Positions 34,233 to 34,703 of a DNA stretch of 34,703 nt are shown in pieces. The number at the start of each line of letters is the position of its first letter. The first letter of the stretch is position 1. Position numbers and translations under genes: made by a program. The notes under the pieces were generated by a model. That model was given only the letters and a program-made list of their open reading frames with translations, was not told the DNA's origin and ran no database searches. Source of the DNA: an uncultured Verrucomicrobia subdivision 3 bacterium (lineage in GTDB: Bacteria > Verrucomicrobiota > Verrucomicrobiia > Limisphaerales > UBA11358); the NCBI GenBank assembly GCA_903944085.1, contig CAJAQO010000130.1:1-34703 (forward strand). The letters are read 5' to 3'.

Positions 34233-34703
34233 CTTCGGATTCTTGTTTTTTTGTTCAGCGCATTCATTTCGCACAACGCGTTCGCCGCCGAGCCAACCCC
34301 GGCACAACTGGATTTTTTTGAAAATAAAATCCGGCCGATTCTCGCCGACCGCTGCTACAAATGTCACAGCACCTTCGCGGAACGCATCAAAGGCGGGCTG
34401 CTGCTTGACAGTCGCGAGGCTTTGCTGAAAGGCGGTGACACCGGCAAGGCGATTGTGCCGGGCGATCCCGAAGGAAGTTTGCTCATCAAAGCCATTCGTT
34501 ACACTGATCCTGATTTGCAAATGCCCAAGGACAAAAAGCTCGATGACGACCAGATCGCAGATTTGACGGCGTGGGTGAAAATGGGCGCGCCCGATCCGCG
34601 CAGCGCCACCGCCGAGCAAAAAAAATATTCCGACAACAAAACGAACCACTGGGCCTGGCAGCCGGTCAAGCGCCAGGCGGTTCCCGACGTGAGCAATCCC
34701 GAC
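34227..34703 (+). CDS. PSCyt1-type cytochrome c domain protein (N-terminal part)
   Basis: Cut by the window end; 159 codons seen. From GTG 34227 a clean Sec signal peptide (KLRILVFLFSAFISHNAFA, cleavage AFA-AE) leads to the planctomycete cytochrome C domain: RPILADRCYKCHS (heme CxxCH at about 41-45), KGGLLLDSREALLKGGDTGKAIVPGDPEGSLLIKAIRY, LQMPKDKKL (axial Met), and DLTAWVKMGAPDPR. In the family DUF1549 and DUF1553 domains follow, beyond the window. The frame is also open to ATG 34092, which overlaps the stop of the DUF1501 gene (ATGA). Those 45 extra residues are mostly repeat-encoded (for example HAKTQRREEK), so I prefer GTG, but coupling may use the ATG. Confidence 0.88.
   Translation, partial: MKLRILVFLFSAFISHNAFAAEPTPAQLDFFENKIRPILADRCYKCHSTFAERIKGGLLLDSREALLKGGDTGKAIVPGDPEGSLLIKAIRYTDPDLQMPKDKKLDDDQIADLTAWVKMGAPDPRSATAEQKKYSDNKTNHWAWQPVKRQAVPDVSNPD

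Overview
The window looks like a chromosomal segment of a moderately GC-rich member of the Verrucomicrobiota, probably the Pedosphaera/Limisphaera-like group. The signs are a DUF1501 Tat-exported protein followed by a PSCyt1-type cytochrome, a Tat-exported Gfo/Idh/MocA oxidoreductase next to a HEAT plus FG-GAP protein, two prepilin-like proteins with FTLIELLVV heads and a C-terminal H-X9-DG-like motif, a squalene-hopene cyclase, and a membrane-TPR protein of the TMTC-like kind. This placement is inference from gene content; no 16S gene is present. There are no phage genes, IS elements, CRISPR arrays or rRNA genes.

Layout. 1-1193: a degenerate 21-bp tandem array, a small unknown helical protein, and an 80-nt three-hairpin element. 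1194-10227, all on +: squalene-hopene cyclase, a secreted multi-domain GH27 alpha-galactosidase, two lipoproteins, then the tightly coupled N-degron unit clpS / DUF2017-like gene / aat, closed by an intrinsic terminator. 11009-18020, all on +: a GH4 alpha-galactosidase-like enzyme, a Tat oxidoreductase translationally coupled to a HEAT/FG-GAP protein, a secreted thioredoxin-like protein and a zinc-ribbon/DUF2007 protein. 18077-18201: a terminator probably shared by both strands, and tRNA-Lys(UUU) on -. 18676-25916: a prepilin-like gene on +, then on - an eboD-eboF pair, a wrecked hppA pseudogene, another prepilin-like gene, and comF-accD. 26015-34703: an atypical protein kinase (+), an RluA-type pseudouridine synthase (-), a membrane-TPR protein (+), purA then uppS (-), a zinc-ribbon membrane protein (-), and a DUF1501 / PSCyt1 pair (+, cut by the window end).

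The genes mix housekeeping (aat, clpS, accD, purA, uppS, comF, tRNA-Lys) with the polysaccharide-scavenging and surface functions usual in this phylum: two unrelated alpha-galactosidases, Tat oxidoreductases, lipoproteins and prepilin-like proteins.

The most unusual feature is a set of several short, simple-sequence repeat families spread through the second half. Some are 31-bp arrays of exactly four heptamers plus three bases, inserted in frame inside conserved genes (two in eboF, one in the membrane-TPR gene). Others are inverted pairs of octamer or ATCTGCG-type repeats lying at gene borders, one of which contributes the likely start codon of the last gene. A 40-bp near-perfect palindrome is inserted in the RluA-type gene. 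Together they suggest an active short-repeat expansion or mobility process that tolerates coding insertion. hppA is reduced to its signal-peptide end fused out of frame to its C-terminal quarter, with an additional in-frame stop.
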